Positions 15,508 to 24,334 are shown, counted from the stretch's first letter. The stretch is 64,000 nucleotides of DNA from Streptomyces albiflavescens (GCF_014645835.1 NZ_BMMM01000007.1:1-64000); one strand, 5' to 3'. Numbers and translations are program-made. The notes: a model not told the origin generated them from the letters alone.

Positions 15508-17370
15508 ATGAGTATCGAGACCGCGGACCACGGCGGGAGCGCCAGTAGTGTGCCCTGGGGGGACGTACTGCTGTCCGCGATCGCCTCTGTGAGCTGGGCG
15601 TTGATCGGAATGGCGGGCACGGCCGCGCTCGGGCTGCATCTGCTCGGGGCCGACGCGGCGGGCTCGCTCGGGCCGATGACCGCAGCGGTGGTGGCACTTG
15701 GGGCCAATGGCGCGGTCAAGCCGTCCGGCGACGTGTCGGCCTTCGGCCTGAAAGGAGCGGAGGCGCACACGGCGATGCAGATCACGCCGCTGGGTGTGGG
15801 GTTGGTCGGCGCGCTCCTCATGTCCTGGTTCTTCCTACGGTCCTTGCGCGGGGCGGGAGTTGTGATCGCGCCCTTCGAACTCCTCGCGCGCGCGGGCACG
15901 GTGGTCGTGCTCTTCGTGGCGACGCTGGGCGGGCTCGCCTGGGCCGGTCACGACATCATCACGATCGACGGGAGCAAGCTCGGGCTCGACAAGGTCACGG
16001 GCGGCGGCGGGCTCGGCGACATCACGGACAAGCTCCCCGGCGGGCTCGGAGACCTCGGCGGGCTGCTGCCCGACAAAATCGGCGATCTCGTGAACGCGAA
16101 GGCCGCCGTGGGGTTCACGGTCGACACCGTGCCCACGCTGCTCGGGGGCGCGGCCTGGGCGGCCGGCATCCTGGTGATCGCCCTGCTGGCCTCCCGGCGT
16201 ACGCCGCTGCCGCGCGGCTGGGAAGCCGCGCACCGGGTGGTGCGCCCCGCAGCCTCCGCGCTCGTCAGCGTGTTGCTGGTGGCGGTCCTGGCCGGGCTCG
16301 CGGCGGCTGCGTACGCGGCGATCGGCGACGCCCACCCCCAGCGGATCGCGGGCGCGGCCCTGCTCGGCGCGCCCAACGGCGTGTGGCTCGGCATCCCCAT
16401 CGGCCTCTTCGTCCCCTGGGACGGCAAGGCCACGGGCGAGCTCGCCAAGCTGCTCCCCGACCCTCTGGACAAGCTGCTGAGCGTCGACTCCGACCAGCCC
16501 GTCACGCTGGGCCGACTCGCCGAACTCGACGGCCGCGTGTGGCTGTTGGGGGTGGCGACCGCGGTGATGATGCTGTTCGCGGGCGTCCTGGCCGCCGCGC
16601 GTACGCCTTTTGTACGGGGGCCGGGTGCCGCCGTCGCGGGAGCTGCGGGTGCCACAGATGTACGGGGCGGCGGTGCCCTCGGTTTCGCAGGGCGCTGCGC
16701 TCTTCGTCTGGGGGTCGTGACGGCGCTGGCACTGCCGCTGCTCGCATGGCTGACGGAGGTGTCCGCGGACGCCTCGCTGTCGGTGCTCGGCTTCGACGCG
16801 TTCGGTGCCGGGATCGAGTTGCACGGGCACCTGGGCATGGCGCTGCTGCTCGGCGCCGTGTGGGGTGCGGGGGCGGGGGCGGCGGGGGCGCTGCTGGCGT
16901 ACGCGAGCGGGGCCGCGGGGCGGCGGGCGGCGCCGCTGGCACTGGGTGACGCGGGCGGCTCGGTGCCCGCGGCCGAGTACCCCGTGCTCGCCGGGGAGCC
17001 CGGACCGTACAGTCCCCAGGCCTCGTACCGTCCGCCGAATCCCCACACCAATCCGTATCTGCGACTGCCCGACGAGCTGCGCGAGCCAGGGGATGCGGGG
17101 CCGCGCAGGGGCGAGCGGCCGCCCGGGGACGCGGGGCCGCGCAGGGGCGAGCGGCCGCCCGGGGACGCGGGGCCGCGCAGCGGCGAGCGGCCGCCTGGGG
17201 ATGTATATGGCGCGCCTACGGTGGTAGGGCCGATCGGGGCTCCTCCGCCGCAGAGGCCTCCGGCGCGGGGGCCACGGTCACGGGGCGGAGAGGGGCCTCC
17301 TCCTCCCCCGCCACCGCCGCCGGAGGAGGGGGCTCCTCCTTCGCCGCGGAGGCCTCGGGGGGGTCGGTGA
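15508..17370 (+). CDS. Streptophobe-family membrane protein
   Basis: 620 aa, extremely hydrophobic with about ten membrane segments in residues 10-480 (for example WGDVLLSAIASVSWALIGMAG, TVVVLFVATLGGLAWAG, VATAVMMLFAGVLAAA) and a proline/arginine-rich cytoplasmic tail. The pattern matches the Streptomyces-specific streptophobe family, whose function is unknown. The tail contains three perfect-length 12-residue repeats (GDAGPRRGERPP; DNA 17089-17196) and ends in poly-Pro. ATG 15508 was chosen over an upstream in-frame ATG that lacks a membrane-protein-like N-terminus. Divergent from the FHA-ABC gene, so a shared regulatory zone is possible. Confidence 0.82.
   Translation: MSIETADHGGSASSVPWGDVLLSAIASVSWALIGMAGTAALGLHLLGADAAGSLGPMTAAVVALGANGAVKPSGDVSAFGLKGAEAHTAMQITPLGVGLVGALLMSWFFLRSLRGAGVVIAPFELLARAGTVVVLFVATLGGLAWAGHDIITIDGSKLGLDKVTGGGGLGDITDKLPGGLGDLGGLLPDKIGDLVNAKAAVGFTVDTVPTLLGGAAWAAGILVIALLASRRTPLPRGWEAAHRVVRPAASALVSVLLVAVLAGLAAAAYAAIGDAHPQRIAGAALLGAPNGVWLGIPIGLFVPWDGKATGELAKLLPDPLDKLLSVDSDQPVTLGRLAELDGRVWLLGVATAVMMLFAGVLAAARTPFVRGPGAAVAGAAGATDVRGGGALGFAGRCALRLGVVTALALPLLAWLTEVSADASLSVLGFDAFGAGIELHGHLGMALLLGAVWGAGAGAAGALLAYASGAAGRRAAPLALGDAGGSVPAAEYPVLAGEPGPYSPQASYRPPNPHTNPYLRLPDELREPGDAGPRRGERPPGDAGPRRGERPPGDAGPRSGERPPGDVYGAPTVVGPIGAPPPQRPPARGPRSRGGEGPPPPPPPPPEEGAPPSPRRPRGGR
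17089..17196 (+). repeat. Three in-frame 36-bp tandem repeats in streptophobe tail
   Basis: Units start at 17089, 17125 and 17161, each encoding GDAGPR(R/S)GERPP with only one or two base changes. Near-identity at DNA level indicates recent duplication. Confidence 0.95.
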
Positions 17371-17650
17371 CGTGCCGCGGAGGCCTCGGGGGCGGTGACG
17401 TGCCTGCGCCGGGCGGGCGGGTTGCGCCCGCCCGGCGCTGAGGGCGAGGTCTTCGCAGGCCGATGCGGGGGGCTGACGGCAGAGCCTCCGGGGACGGGTA
17501 GGGGGCGAGAAGACCCCGGCTTGGGGCCCTCGGGTGGGCCACCCGCCGACGTACGGTGGCGGCGACGGCCGGTGTCACCCAGAGTTCACTGTCCGCAGGG
17601 CGGACCGCGCGGGCGGAGGGCACTGGGTGCCGGATACGGTGGGAGGCACC

Positions 17651-18862
17651 ATGAGCGCTTCGCAGACCTCTGACGTCCCCACTCTCCTCGTCAAGATCTT
17701 CGGCAAGGACCGGCCCGGCATCACGGCCGGACTCTTCGACACCCTCGCCGCCTACTCCGTCGACGTGGTCGACATCGAGCAGGTCGTCACCCGTGGCCGG
17801 ATCGTGCTGTGCGCGCTCGTGACCGAGCCGCCCTCCGGGCTGGAGGGTGATCTGCGGGCGACCGTCCACAGCTGGGCGGAGTCGATGAAGATGCAGGCGG
17901 AGATCATCTCCGGCAGGGGCGACAACCGGCCGCGCGGACTCGGACGTTCGCTCGTCACCGTGCTCGGGCACCCGCTCACCGCGGAGTCGACTGCGGCGAT
18001 CGCCGCGCGGATCACGAAGATCGGCGGCAATATCGACCGTATCTTCCGGCTGGCCAAGTACCCGGTGACGGCCGTCGAGTTCGCCGTGTCCGGCACGGAG
18101 ACCGAGACGTTGCGCACCGCGTTGGTGACCGAGGCCTCGGCACTCGGTGTCGACATCGCGGTGGTCGCGGCGGGGCTGCACCGGCGGGCCCAGCGTCTCG
18201 TGGTGATGGACGTGGACTCGACGCTCATCCAGGACGAGGTGATCGAGCTCTTCGCCGCGCACGCCGGTTGCGAGGCCGAGGTCGCCGAGGTGACGGCGGC
18301 CGCGATGCGCGGGGAGCTGGACTTCGAGCAGTCGCTGCACGCGCGCGTGGCCCTCCTGAAGGGGCTGGACGGCTCGGTGGTGAACAAGGTGCGCGAGGAG
18401 GTGCGGCTCACGCCGGGGGCGCGCACGCTGATCCGTACGCTGAAGCGGCTCGGCTTCCAAGTCGGCGTCGTCTCGGGCGGGTTCACTCAGGTCACCGATG
18501 ACCTCAAGGAACGGCTCGGGCTCGACTTCGCGCAGGCCAACACGCTGGAGATCGTCGACGGCAAGCTGACCGGCAGGGTCACCGGCGAGATCGTGGACCG
18601 GGCGGGCAAGGCGCGGCTGCTGCGCCGCTTCGCCGCGGAGGCCGGCGTGCCGCTCGCCCAGACCGTGGCGATCGGCGACGGCGCCAATGACCTAGACATG
18701 CTCAACGCGGCCGGTCTCGGCGTCGCCTTCAACGCCAAGCCGGTCGTGCGCCAGGCCGCGCACACCGCGGTGAACTTCCCCTTCCTGGACACGGTGCTGT
18801 ATCTGCTGGGCGTCACCCGCGAAGAGGTCGAGGCGGCGGACATGCACCTGGGCGACCACTGA
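17651..18862 (+). CDS. serB: Phosphoserine phosphatase (SerB)
   Basis: 403 aa. Two ACT-like regulatory regions occupy the N-terminal half (TLLVKIFGKDRPGITAGLFD at 11-30; SLVTVLGHPLTAESTAAIAA at 100-119). The HAD phosphatase follows, with nucleophile motif DVDST (187-191; D187 nucleophile, D189 acid/base), GVVSGGFTQVTDDL and GDGANDLDML. It catalyses the last step of serine synthesis in the cytosol; ACT domains suggest allosteric control by serine. ATG 17651 lies behind GGGAGGCACC. Typical actinobacterial SerB length. Confidence 0.96.
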   Translation: MSASQTSDVPTLLVKIFGKDRPGITAGLFDTLAAYSVDVVDIEQVVTRGRIVLCALVTEPPSGLEGDLRATVHSWAESMKMQAEIISGRGDNRPRGLGRSLVTVLGHPLTAESTAAIAARITKIGGNIDRIFRLAKYPVTAVEFAVSGTETETLRTALVTEASALGVDIAVVAAGLHRRAQRLVVMDVDSTLIQDEVIELFAAHAGCEAEVAEVTAAAMRGELDFEQSLHARVALLKGLDGSVVNKVREEVRLTPGARTLIRTLKRLGFQVGVVSGGFTQVTDDLKERLGLDFAQANTLEIVDGKLTGRVTGEIVDRAGKARLLRRFAAEAGVPLAQTVAIGDGANDLDMLNAAGLGVAFNAKPVVRQAAHTAVNFPFLDTVLYLLGVTREEVEAADMHLGDH

Positions 18863-18874
18863 GCCCCTCTGCAC

Positions 18875-18913
18875 GGATGGGGCCCGGCACCGTCATGGTG
18901 CCGGGCCCCATCC
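18875..18913. terminator. Bidirectional hairpin terminator after serB
   Basis: Perfect 17-bp inverted repeat, 18875-18891 / 18897-18913, loop of 5 nt, between the convergent serB and phosphatase genes. Confidence 0.88.
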
Positions 18914-18925
18914 CGTGGACGTCGG

Positions 18926-19444
18926 TTACTCGGTCGGTGCCCAGTAGTCGATCAGGTCGGCCACTCCGGGCTCCAGGGACTTCCAGGAGCCGTCGAAGGT
19001 GAGCACGGCGAAGGCGGCCGCGGGAAACCCGTGGTCGTTCATCCGGGTGCGGGTGTCGCCCTCGGCCCGGCCCGCCAGGACCTCGGCGAGGCCGTGCACG
19101 CCCGGGTTGTGGCCGATCAGGACCACGTTCTGCGCGTCGTCGGGGATTTCGTTGAGCACGGAGATCAGCTCGCCGGGCGAGGCTTCGTAGAGCCGCTCCT
19201 CATAGACCGTTTTCGGCCGGTGCGCGAGCTCATGGACGGCGATCTTCCAGGTCTCGCGGGTCCGGGTCGCGGTGGAGCAGAGGGCCAGATCGACGGGAAT
19301 GCCGGTGTCGGCCAGCTTGCGTCCGGCGACGGCGGCTTCCATGCGGCCCCGGTCGGCGAGGGGCCGCTCGTGGTCGGACATCTGTGGCCAGTCGGCTTTC
19401 GCATGCCGGAAGAGAACAATCCTGCGGGGTTCTGCGACGCTCAT
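18926..19444 (-). CDS. SixA-like histidine phosphatase family protein
   Basis: 172 aa histidine phosphatase (phosphoglycerate-mutase superfamily, SixA subgroup). The catalytic RHG-type motif is RHAKADW (H14), followed by DHERPLADRG and the second catalytic histidine in VLIGHNPGVHGLAEVL. SixA members dephosphorylate phosphohistidine proteins; in actinobacteria the substrate is unknown. Start at ATG 19444; longer in-frame extension is Arg/Pro-rich and not credible. Confidence 0.9.
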   Translation of the reverse strand: MSVAEPRRIVLFRHAKADWPQMSDHERPLADRGRMEAAVAGRKLADTGIPVDLALCSTATRTRETWKIAVHELAHRPKTVYEERLYEASPGELISVLNEIPDDAQNVVLIGHNPGVHGLAEVLAGRAEGDTRTRMNDHGFPAAAFAVLTFDGSWKSLEPGVADLIDYWAPTE

Positions 19445-19545
19445 GCATCCCAGCTTCGCATGAAACAGGCCATGTGGCGCAGGGAGTTGACGCGCTCCCC
19501 CAGCAGGGGTGACGAGGCAGTCCGGCACGGCCCGACGGGGGACGC

Positions 19546-19761
19546 TCAGGGCGCCTGGTGCAGCACCGTGTGCTGGACGTGCTCGAAGACCTGGGTGATC
19601 GCCGCGTCGCCGCCCGCGGCGTGCGCGTCCACCGGGTTGAGTATCAGAAGCAGCAGGGTGACGAAGGCGAGCGTCGGCAGGGCGAGGGCCCACCAGGGCA
19701 GCCGGATGTCGACGCGGCCCGAGGTCGCCGGGTGAGGCCGGGTGTACGTACGGGCCGACAT
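19546..19761 (-). CDS. Small single-pass membrane protein, unknown function
   Basis: 71 aa. One hydrophobic helix (PWWALALPTLAFVTLLLLIL, about 22-41) is followed by a short external tail ending VQHTVLHQAP. Codon bias and the clean helix support a real gene; I do not recognise a family. The same strand carries the SixA-like gene 100 bp downstream. Confidence 0.7.
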   Translation of the reverse strand: MSARTYTRPHPATSGRVDIRLPWWALALPTLAFVTLLLLILNPVDAHAAGGDAAITQVFEHVQHTVLHQAP

Positions 19762-19929
19762 GACGCCTCCGTGGCTTCGAGTGCTCCGTGGTCCGCGTCC
19801 TCGCGGTCACAATCTCGAAGTTACGGAATCCGCGGCCCTCAACCCATCCGGTGATCCACCCACTTGACCCTGACACTCACCCCCTAGGGGATGGGGGGTT
19901 AGCCCCACCATCGGTGGTGGGCGGGCACG

Positions 19930-20046
19930 TCAGGGCGAGGCGATCGTCGCGATGATGCCGATGATCACGGTGATGGCGAGGAACGTGCCGAAGACGAGCA
20001 ACATCTTCTTCTGGCCGTTGGGGGGATTCGGTTCGAGCACTGGCAT
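19930..20046 (-). CDS. 38-residue membrane peptide, SGM_5486-type transporter-associated protein
   Basis: A tiny ORF reading MPVLEPNPPNGQKKM, then a hydrophobic helix (LLVFGTFLAITVIIGIIATI) and SP-stop. The pattern of basic stretch plus single helix matches the small SGM_5486-family proteins found next to CynX/NimT-type MFS transporters in Streptomyces. Here the MFS gene lies immediately upstream on the same strand (stop at 20078, 31 bp away). Possibly a transporter accessory subunit. Start at ATG 20046. Confidence 0.75.
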   Translation of the reverse strand: MPVLEPNPPNGQKKMLLVFGTFLAITVIIGIIATIASP

Positions 20047-20077
20047 ACCGCCAGTCTCGCACCCTTCGTCCGCCCCC

Positions 20078-21406
20078 TCAGGGGTGGGGTCGGCGTGCGG
20101 CCTCGTCCTCCACCGTGCGGTTGCGGCCCGCCAGAATGCCCACCCCGATCTGCGGGACCATCAGCCCGGCCATGAGCGCCAGCGGCAGGCCCCAGCCGCC
20201 GCTCTGCTGGTAGAGCACGCCTACCAGCAGAGGGCCCGGGATCGAGAGGAGGTAGCCGGTGCTCTGGGCGAACGCCGAGAGCTTGGCGACGCCCGCGCCG
20301 GTCCTGGCCCGCATGCCGACCATGGTGAGGGCCAGCGGGAAGGCGCAGTTGGAGACGCCGAGCAGCAGGGCCCAGGCCCAGGCGCCACTCGCCGGGGCGA
20401 AGTAGAGGCCCGCGTATCCGGCGAGTCCGCAGGCGCCGAGCGCGACCACGATCGGCCCCTGGTGGGGCAGCCGCGTGGCGAGGCGCGGAATGACGAAGGC
20501 CAGCGGCACGCCCATCACCATCGTGACCGCGAGGAGCAGTCCGGCGGTCCCGGCCGCGACTCCGGCGTCGCGGAAGATCTGCGCCATCCAGCCCATGGTG
20601 ATGTACGCGGCGGTGGCCTGGAGCCCGAAGAAGACGGCCAGCGCCCAGGCGGTTCGGCTGCGGGTGATGCGCAGCCCGTCGGGCTCCTGTCGAGCGGGCG
20701 AGCCGGGACCGGTATCGGGACTCCGGCCGTCGGCACCGGTCCCGGTACCGGGACGCAGACCGGCGGCACCGCCCTCGGAATCGGCACCCCGCGCGCGTAC
20801 GAGCAGAATCCACGGCACCACGGCCGCCGCCGCGAGCCCCGCCCACACCGCGAGCCCGGACTTCCAGCTGCCGCCCAGGGCGTCGGTCATGGGCACGGTC
20901 ACCGCGGCGGCGGCCGAGGTGCCGAGCGCGAGGGCCATCGAGTACAGCCCGGTCATGGAGCCGACCCGGTCCGGGAACCAGCGCTTGACGATCACTGGCA
21001 TCAGGACGTTGCTGACGGCGATGCCCATGAGTGCGAGGGCGCTGGCGGCCAGAAAGCGGGCCGTGTTCCCGGCGTACGGCCGGATCGCCAGGCCCGCCGT
21101 GATGGCGACCATGCCGGCGCAGACGACCGCGCCGGGCCCGAAGCGGCGGGCGAGCCGCGGTGCCATGACGCCGAAAACGGCGAAGCAGAGCGGTGGTACG
21201 GAGGTGAGCACTCCGGCGACGCTGCCGCTCATGCCGAGCCCGTCGCGCACCTCTTCGAGGAGGGCACCGAAGCTCGTGATGGCCGGGCGGAGATTGAGCG
21301 CGGTGAGGACGATGCCGACGACCACGAGTCGCGTCCTCCACGCGCGCGTGGAGGACGGCGGGGACTCCACGCTCTCGGCGGAGCTGCGTATCGGTGTGGA
21401 CGTCAT
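20078..21406 (-). CDS. MFS transporter, CynX/NimT (cyanate/nitroimidazole) family
   Basis: 442 aa with twelve predicted helices in two halves. The family signature LTALNLRPAITSFGALLEEV lies in helix 1. The central cytoplasmic loop (about 205-245) is unusually long and Gly/Pro/Asp-rich, encoded by quasi-repetitive DNA (PGTGTG, SPDTGPGSP). Substrate unknown. I chose ATG 21406, 8 bp behind GAGGAG; ATG 21430 is an alternative. Divergent from a FadR-type regulator, with palindromes between them (21445-21471), which probably control it. Confidence 0.88.
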   Translation of the reverse strand: MTSTPIRSSAESVESPPSSTRAWRTRLVVVGIVLTALNLRPAITSFGALLEEVRDGLGMSGSVAGVLTSVPPLCFAVFGVMAPRLARRFGPGAVVCAGMVAITAGLAIRPYAGNTARFLAASALALMGIAVSNVLMPVIVKRWFPDRVGSMTGLYSMALALGTSAAAAVTVPMTDALGGSWKSGLAVWAGLAAAAVVPWILLVRARGADSEGGAAGLRPGTGTGADGRSPDTGPGSPARQEPDGLRITRSRTAWALAVFFGLQATAAYITMGWMAQIFRDAGVAAGTAGLLLAVTMVMGVPLAFVIPRLATRLPHQGPIVVALGACGLAGYAGLYFAPASGAWAWALLLGVSNCAFPLALTMVGMRARTGAGVAKLSAFAQSTGYLLSIPGPLLVGVLYQQSGGWGLPLALMAGLMVPQIGVGILAGRNRTVEDEAARRPHP

Positions 21407-21444
21407 CGTCCGGGTCTCCTCGCCAGTCATGTCGCCCATCATAG

Positions 21445-21471
21445 AATCATGGGATGATTGGCTGTCCAATC
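21445..21471. promoter_or_regulatory. Two overlapping palindromes in the MFS/GntR divergent promoter
   Basis: AATCAT-GGG-ATGATT (21445-21459) and GATTGG-CTGT-CCAATC (21456-21471) are both perfect inverted repeats and share four bases. They lie between divergent genes for a FadR/GntR regulator and an MFS exporter, the expected place for an autoregulatory operator. Confidence 0.6.
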
Positions 21472-21544
21472 CCCTTGCGTTAATGTCCGGAGCCTCCGGC
21501 CCCGCGCGACCGACGACCCCGGGCCGCCCGTACGAAGGACCGCC

Positions 21545-22252
21545 ATGCCGTTGAGCCACCCCCGCCGTTCGGCACTGTCCGAGCAGGTCATCGCCGAGCT
21601 GCGGAACCAGATCGCCTCGGGCGAGTGGCCGGTGGGCTCCCGCATCCCCACCGAACCGGAGCTGGTCGAGCAACTCGGCGTCGCCCGCAACACGGTCCGC
21701 GAGGCCGTCCGCGCCCTCGCCCACAACGGCCTGCTCGACATCCGCCAGGGGTCCGGCACCTACGTCGTGGCGACCAGCGAGCTGGCGGGCGTGATGCACC
21801 GCCGCTTCGCGGACGCCGAGCCGCGGCACATCGCCGAGCTGCGCTCCACGTTGGAGTCGAGCGCCGCGAAGCTGGCCGCCGAGCGGCGCACCGAGCGCGA
21901 TCTGAAGCAGCTGGACGCGCTCCTCGCGCGCCGGGAGGAAGCGTGGGAGTCGGGCGACGCGGAGGCCTTCGTGACCGCCGACGCGACGTTCCACCTGGCG
22001 GTCGTGGCCGCGTCCCACAACGACGTCATGACGGCGATGTACGCGGACCTGGGCGAGGTGCTGCGCGACTGGCTGCGCGAGGACGTCGGCGAGAAGCTGA
22101 CGCCGGAGACGTACATGGACCACGCCCGGCTGGTCGACGCGATCCGGGCGGGCGACGCGCAGGCAGCCGCCACGGAGGCCGCGGGCTATCCGTTCCTGTG
22201 CCGTCCGGGACGGCTCGGCGGGCAGGACCCGGACCTCACCTCTGGTGGCTGA
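21545..22252 (+). CDS. FadR-subfamily GntR transcriptional regulator
   Basis: 235 aa. N-terminal GntR winged helix (about 10-75: EQVIAELRNQIASGEWPVGS, ELVEQLGVARNTVREAVRAL, DIRQGSGTYV) and an all-helical FCD ligand-binding domain (85-215) with conserved DATFHLAVVAASHN and a later H in YMDHARLVDAI, the usual metal/ligand residues. Likely represses the divergent MFS gene in response to a small carboxylated ligand (inference). ATG 21545; upstream in-frame codons belong to the promoter region. Confidence 0.9.
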   Translation: MPLSHPRRSALSEQVIAELRNQIASGEWPVGSRIPTEPELVEQLGVARNTVREAVRALAHNGLLDIRQGSGTYVVATSELAGVMHRRFADAEPRHIAELRSTLESSAAKLAAERRTERDLKQLDALLARREEAWESGDAEAFVTADATFHLAVVAASHNDVMTAMYADLGEVLRDWLREDVGEKLTPETYMDHARLVDAIRAGDAQAAATEAAGYPFLCRPGRLGGQDPDLTSGG

Positions 22253-22580
22253 TCCAGACCGAACTGATCTCCTTCCAGCACCGGCCGGTGAGCCGCACCG
22301 TGGCGGCGGGCGCGGTGTCGACGAGGGTGCTGTCGGTGTCGAGGTCCCACCAGCGGGCGCACTCGATGTGCAGGCTGACCCGGTCGGTCTCCGGGTACGG
22401 GTTGTGGCAGTAGGCGACCACGCGGGAGCCGGTGACGCTGGTGCGGCACTCGGCGCCGAAGAGCTGCGGGCCAGCGGGTTTTCCGGCCTCCACGCGCGCG
22501 TGGGGCGTAGCGTCGTACGGCAGAGCCATCACCAGAGCGACAGCGGCGAACACCGGGGCGAAGCGGCGGGACAGGCGCAC
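22236..22580 (-). CDS. Small secreted protein with four cysteines
   Basis: 114 aa. Signal peptide VRLSRRFAPVFAAVALVMALP with cleavage near residue 20-28; mature part has four cysteines (AECR, AYCH, IECA, GRCW), suggesting two disulfides. No family recognised. Starts at GTG 22580, 7 bp after GAGGAGGTCC. Its 3' end overlaps the GntR gene's 3' end by 17 bp on the opposite strand. The sequence contains one CACGCGCGCGTG palindrome (22491-22502). Confidence 0.72.
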   Translation of the reverse strand: MRLSRRFAPVFAAVALVMALPYDATPHARVEAGKPAGPQLFGAECRTSVTGSRVVAYCHNPYPETDRVSLHIECARWWDLDTDSTLVDTAPAATVRLTGRCWKEISSVWISHQR

Positions 22581-22732
22581 AAGGGGACCTCCTCGGCCGT
22601 ACGGCTGCGGGGCGGTGCGTACTTCCAGCGTGCGCGGTGCGGCGCCCGGGCCGCCCGGCCGGATGGGCCAAATGGGGGACGCCCCGGTCCCCGCACGCTG
22701 CGGGAAACGGGGCGTCGGCCTCGCGGAGGAAA

Positions 22733-23500
22733 TCAGGCGCCGATGGCGTGCAGACCGCCGTCCACGTGGATGATCTCGCCCGTGGTCTTCGGGAACCAGT
22801 CGCTCAGCAGGGCGACGACACCGCGCCCGGCCGGCTCCGGGTCCTTGAGGTCCCACTCCAGGGGTGCGCGGGAGTCCCACACCGCGGCAAGCTCGCTGAA
22901 GCCCGGGATGGACTTCGCGGCCATCGAGCCGATCGGGCCCGCCGAGATGAGGTTGGAGCGCACGTTCTGCTTGCCCAGGTCGCGGGCGAGGTAGCGGTTG
23001 GTGGCCTCCAGCGCGGCCTTGGCCGGGCCCATCCAGTCGTACTGCGGCCAGGCGTACTGCGCGTCGAAGGTCAGGCCGACGACGGAGCCGCCGTTCTGCA
23101 TCAGCGGCAGGCAGGCCATGGTCAGCGACTTCAGGGAGAACGCCGAGACGTGCATGGCCGTGGCGACCGACTCGAAGGGCGTGTTCAGGAAGTTGCCGCC
23201 GAGGGCGTCCTGCGGCGCGAAGCCGATGGAGTGGACGACGCCGTCGAGGCCGCCCAGCTCCTCGCCGACGACGTCGGCCAGGCGGGCGAGGTGCTCGTCG
23301 TTGGTGACGTCGAGCTCGATGACCTTGGTGGGCTTGGGGAGCTTCTTGGCGATGCGCTCGGTCAGCGTGGGCCGCGGGAACGCGGTCAGGATGATCTCGG
23401 CGCCCTGCTCCTGGGCCAGCTTGGCGGTGTGGAAGGCGATGGAGGACTCCATCAGCACACCGGTGATCAGGACGCGCTTGCCCTCGAGAATTCCGCTCAT
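22733..23500 (-). CDS. fabI: Enoyl-ACP reductase (FabI/InhA type)
   Basis: 255 aa NADH-dependent enoyl-ACP reductase, final reduction of the type II fatty acid elongation cycle. Dinucleotide site GVLMESSIAFH (14-24); the FabI-specific Y-x6-K catalytic pair is Y154/K161 (YDWMGPAK), and EIIHVDGGLHAIGA closes the C-terminus. Starts at ATG 23500 only 5 bp after the fabG stop on the same strand, so fabG-fabI form an operon, as in other actinomycetes. Confidence 0.96.
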   Translation of the reverse strand: MSGILEGKRVLITGVLMESSIAFHTAKLAQEQGAEIILTAFPRPTLTERIAKKLPKPTKVIELDVTNDEHLARLADVVGEELGGLDGVVHSIGFAPQDALGGNFLNTPFESVATAMHVSAFSLKSLTMACLPLMQNGGSVVGLTFDAQYAWPQYDWMGPAKAALEATNRYLARDLGKQNVRSNLISAGPIGSMAAKSIPGFSELAAVWDSRAPLEWDLKDPEPAGRGVVALLSDWFPKTTGEIIHVDGGLHAIGA

Positions 23501-23505
23501 GGTGT

Positions 23506-24210
23506 TCAGTGACCCATTCCCAGTCCGCCGTCAACGGGGATGACGGCTCCAGTGATGTACGAGGCGTCGTCCGAGGCGAGGAACCGCACCGTCGCGGCGA
23601 TCTCCTCGGGCTGCGCGTACCGGCCCAGCGGCACCTGCGACACGATGTTCGCACGCTGGTCGTCGGTGAGTGCCTGGGTCATGTCCGTGTCGACGAAACC
23701 GGGCGCGACGACGTTGAACGTGATGTTGCGCGAGCCGAGCTCTCGGGCGAGTGAGCGCGCGAAACCGACCAGGGCGGCCTTGGAGGCCGCGTAGTTCGCC
23801 TGCCCCGCCGAGCCGAGCAGCCCGACGACCGACGAGATGAGGACGACGCGGCCCTTCTTGGCGCGCAGCATGCCGCGGTTGGCGCGCTTGACGACGCGGA
23901 AGGCGCCGGTGAGGTTGGTGTCGATGACCGAGGTGAAGTCCTCCTCGGACATGCGCATCAGCAGTTGGTCCTTGGTGACGCCGGCGTTGGCGACGAGGAC
24001 CTCGACCGGGCCGTGCTCGGCCTCGATCTCCTTGTAGGCCTGCTCCACCTGCTCGGTGTCGGTGATGTCGCACTTGACGGCGAGGAAGCCGGCCGGCGGC
24101 TCACCGGAGCGGTATGTGATCGCGACCTTGTCGCCGGCATCGGCGAACGCGCGGGCGATGGCGAGGCCGATGCCCCGGTTGCCTCCGGTGACGAGAACCG
24201 AGCGGCTCAA
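23506..24210 (-). CDS. fabG: 3-oxoacyl-ACP reductase (FabG, MabA-like)
   Basis: 234 aa SDR-fold NADPH-dependent ketoacyl-ACP reductase. TGGNRGIG (8-15), NAG (75-77), catalytic S127, Y140-x3-K144 (YAASK) and C-terminal PVDGGLGMGH. It catalyses the first reduction in fatty acid elongation, upstream partner of FabI in the same operon. Starts at ATG 24210 near AAAGGGTGATCC. The divergent tldD gene lies 246 bp away. Confidence 0.95.
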   Translation of the reverse strand: MSRSVLVTGGNRGIGLAIARAFADAGDKVAITYRSGEPPAGFLAVKCDITDTEQVEQAYKEIEAEHGPVEVLVANAGVTKDQLLMRMSEEDFTSVIDTNLTGAFRVVKRANRGMLRAKKGRVVLISSVVGLLGSAGQANYAASKAALVGFARSLARELGSRNITFNVVAPGFVDTDMTQALTDDQRANIVSQVPLGRYAQPEEIAATVRFLASDDASYITGAVIPVDGGLGMGH

Positions 24211-24304
24211 CGGATCACCCTTTCAATAGCGGAATGGAACCCTGCAAGTCAGGCGCCTTCATCGAAAACCTATCGGTCCCGTCCGCCTCGTGGAGAATCG
24301 GGCA

Positions 24305-24334
24305 CCGACAGTGGGATCGGGGACTCACTGTCGG
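24305..24334. promoter_or_regulatory. Inverted repeat in the fabG/tldD divergent region
   Basis: Perfect 9-bp repeat CCGACAGTG (24305-24313) / CACTGTCGG (24326-24334) with a 12-bp spacer, about 95 bp upstream of the fabG start. It could be an operator for the fab operon or a stem-loop in its leader; I cannot decide. Confidence 0.4.

Noticed and set aside
15835..17046. 403-codon leftward ORF opposite streptophobe
   Set aside because: Arg/Gln/His-rich shadow frame without homology-like motifs; the forward frame has membrane helices and correct bias.
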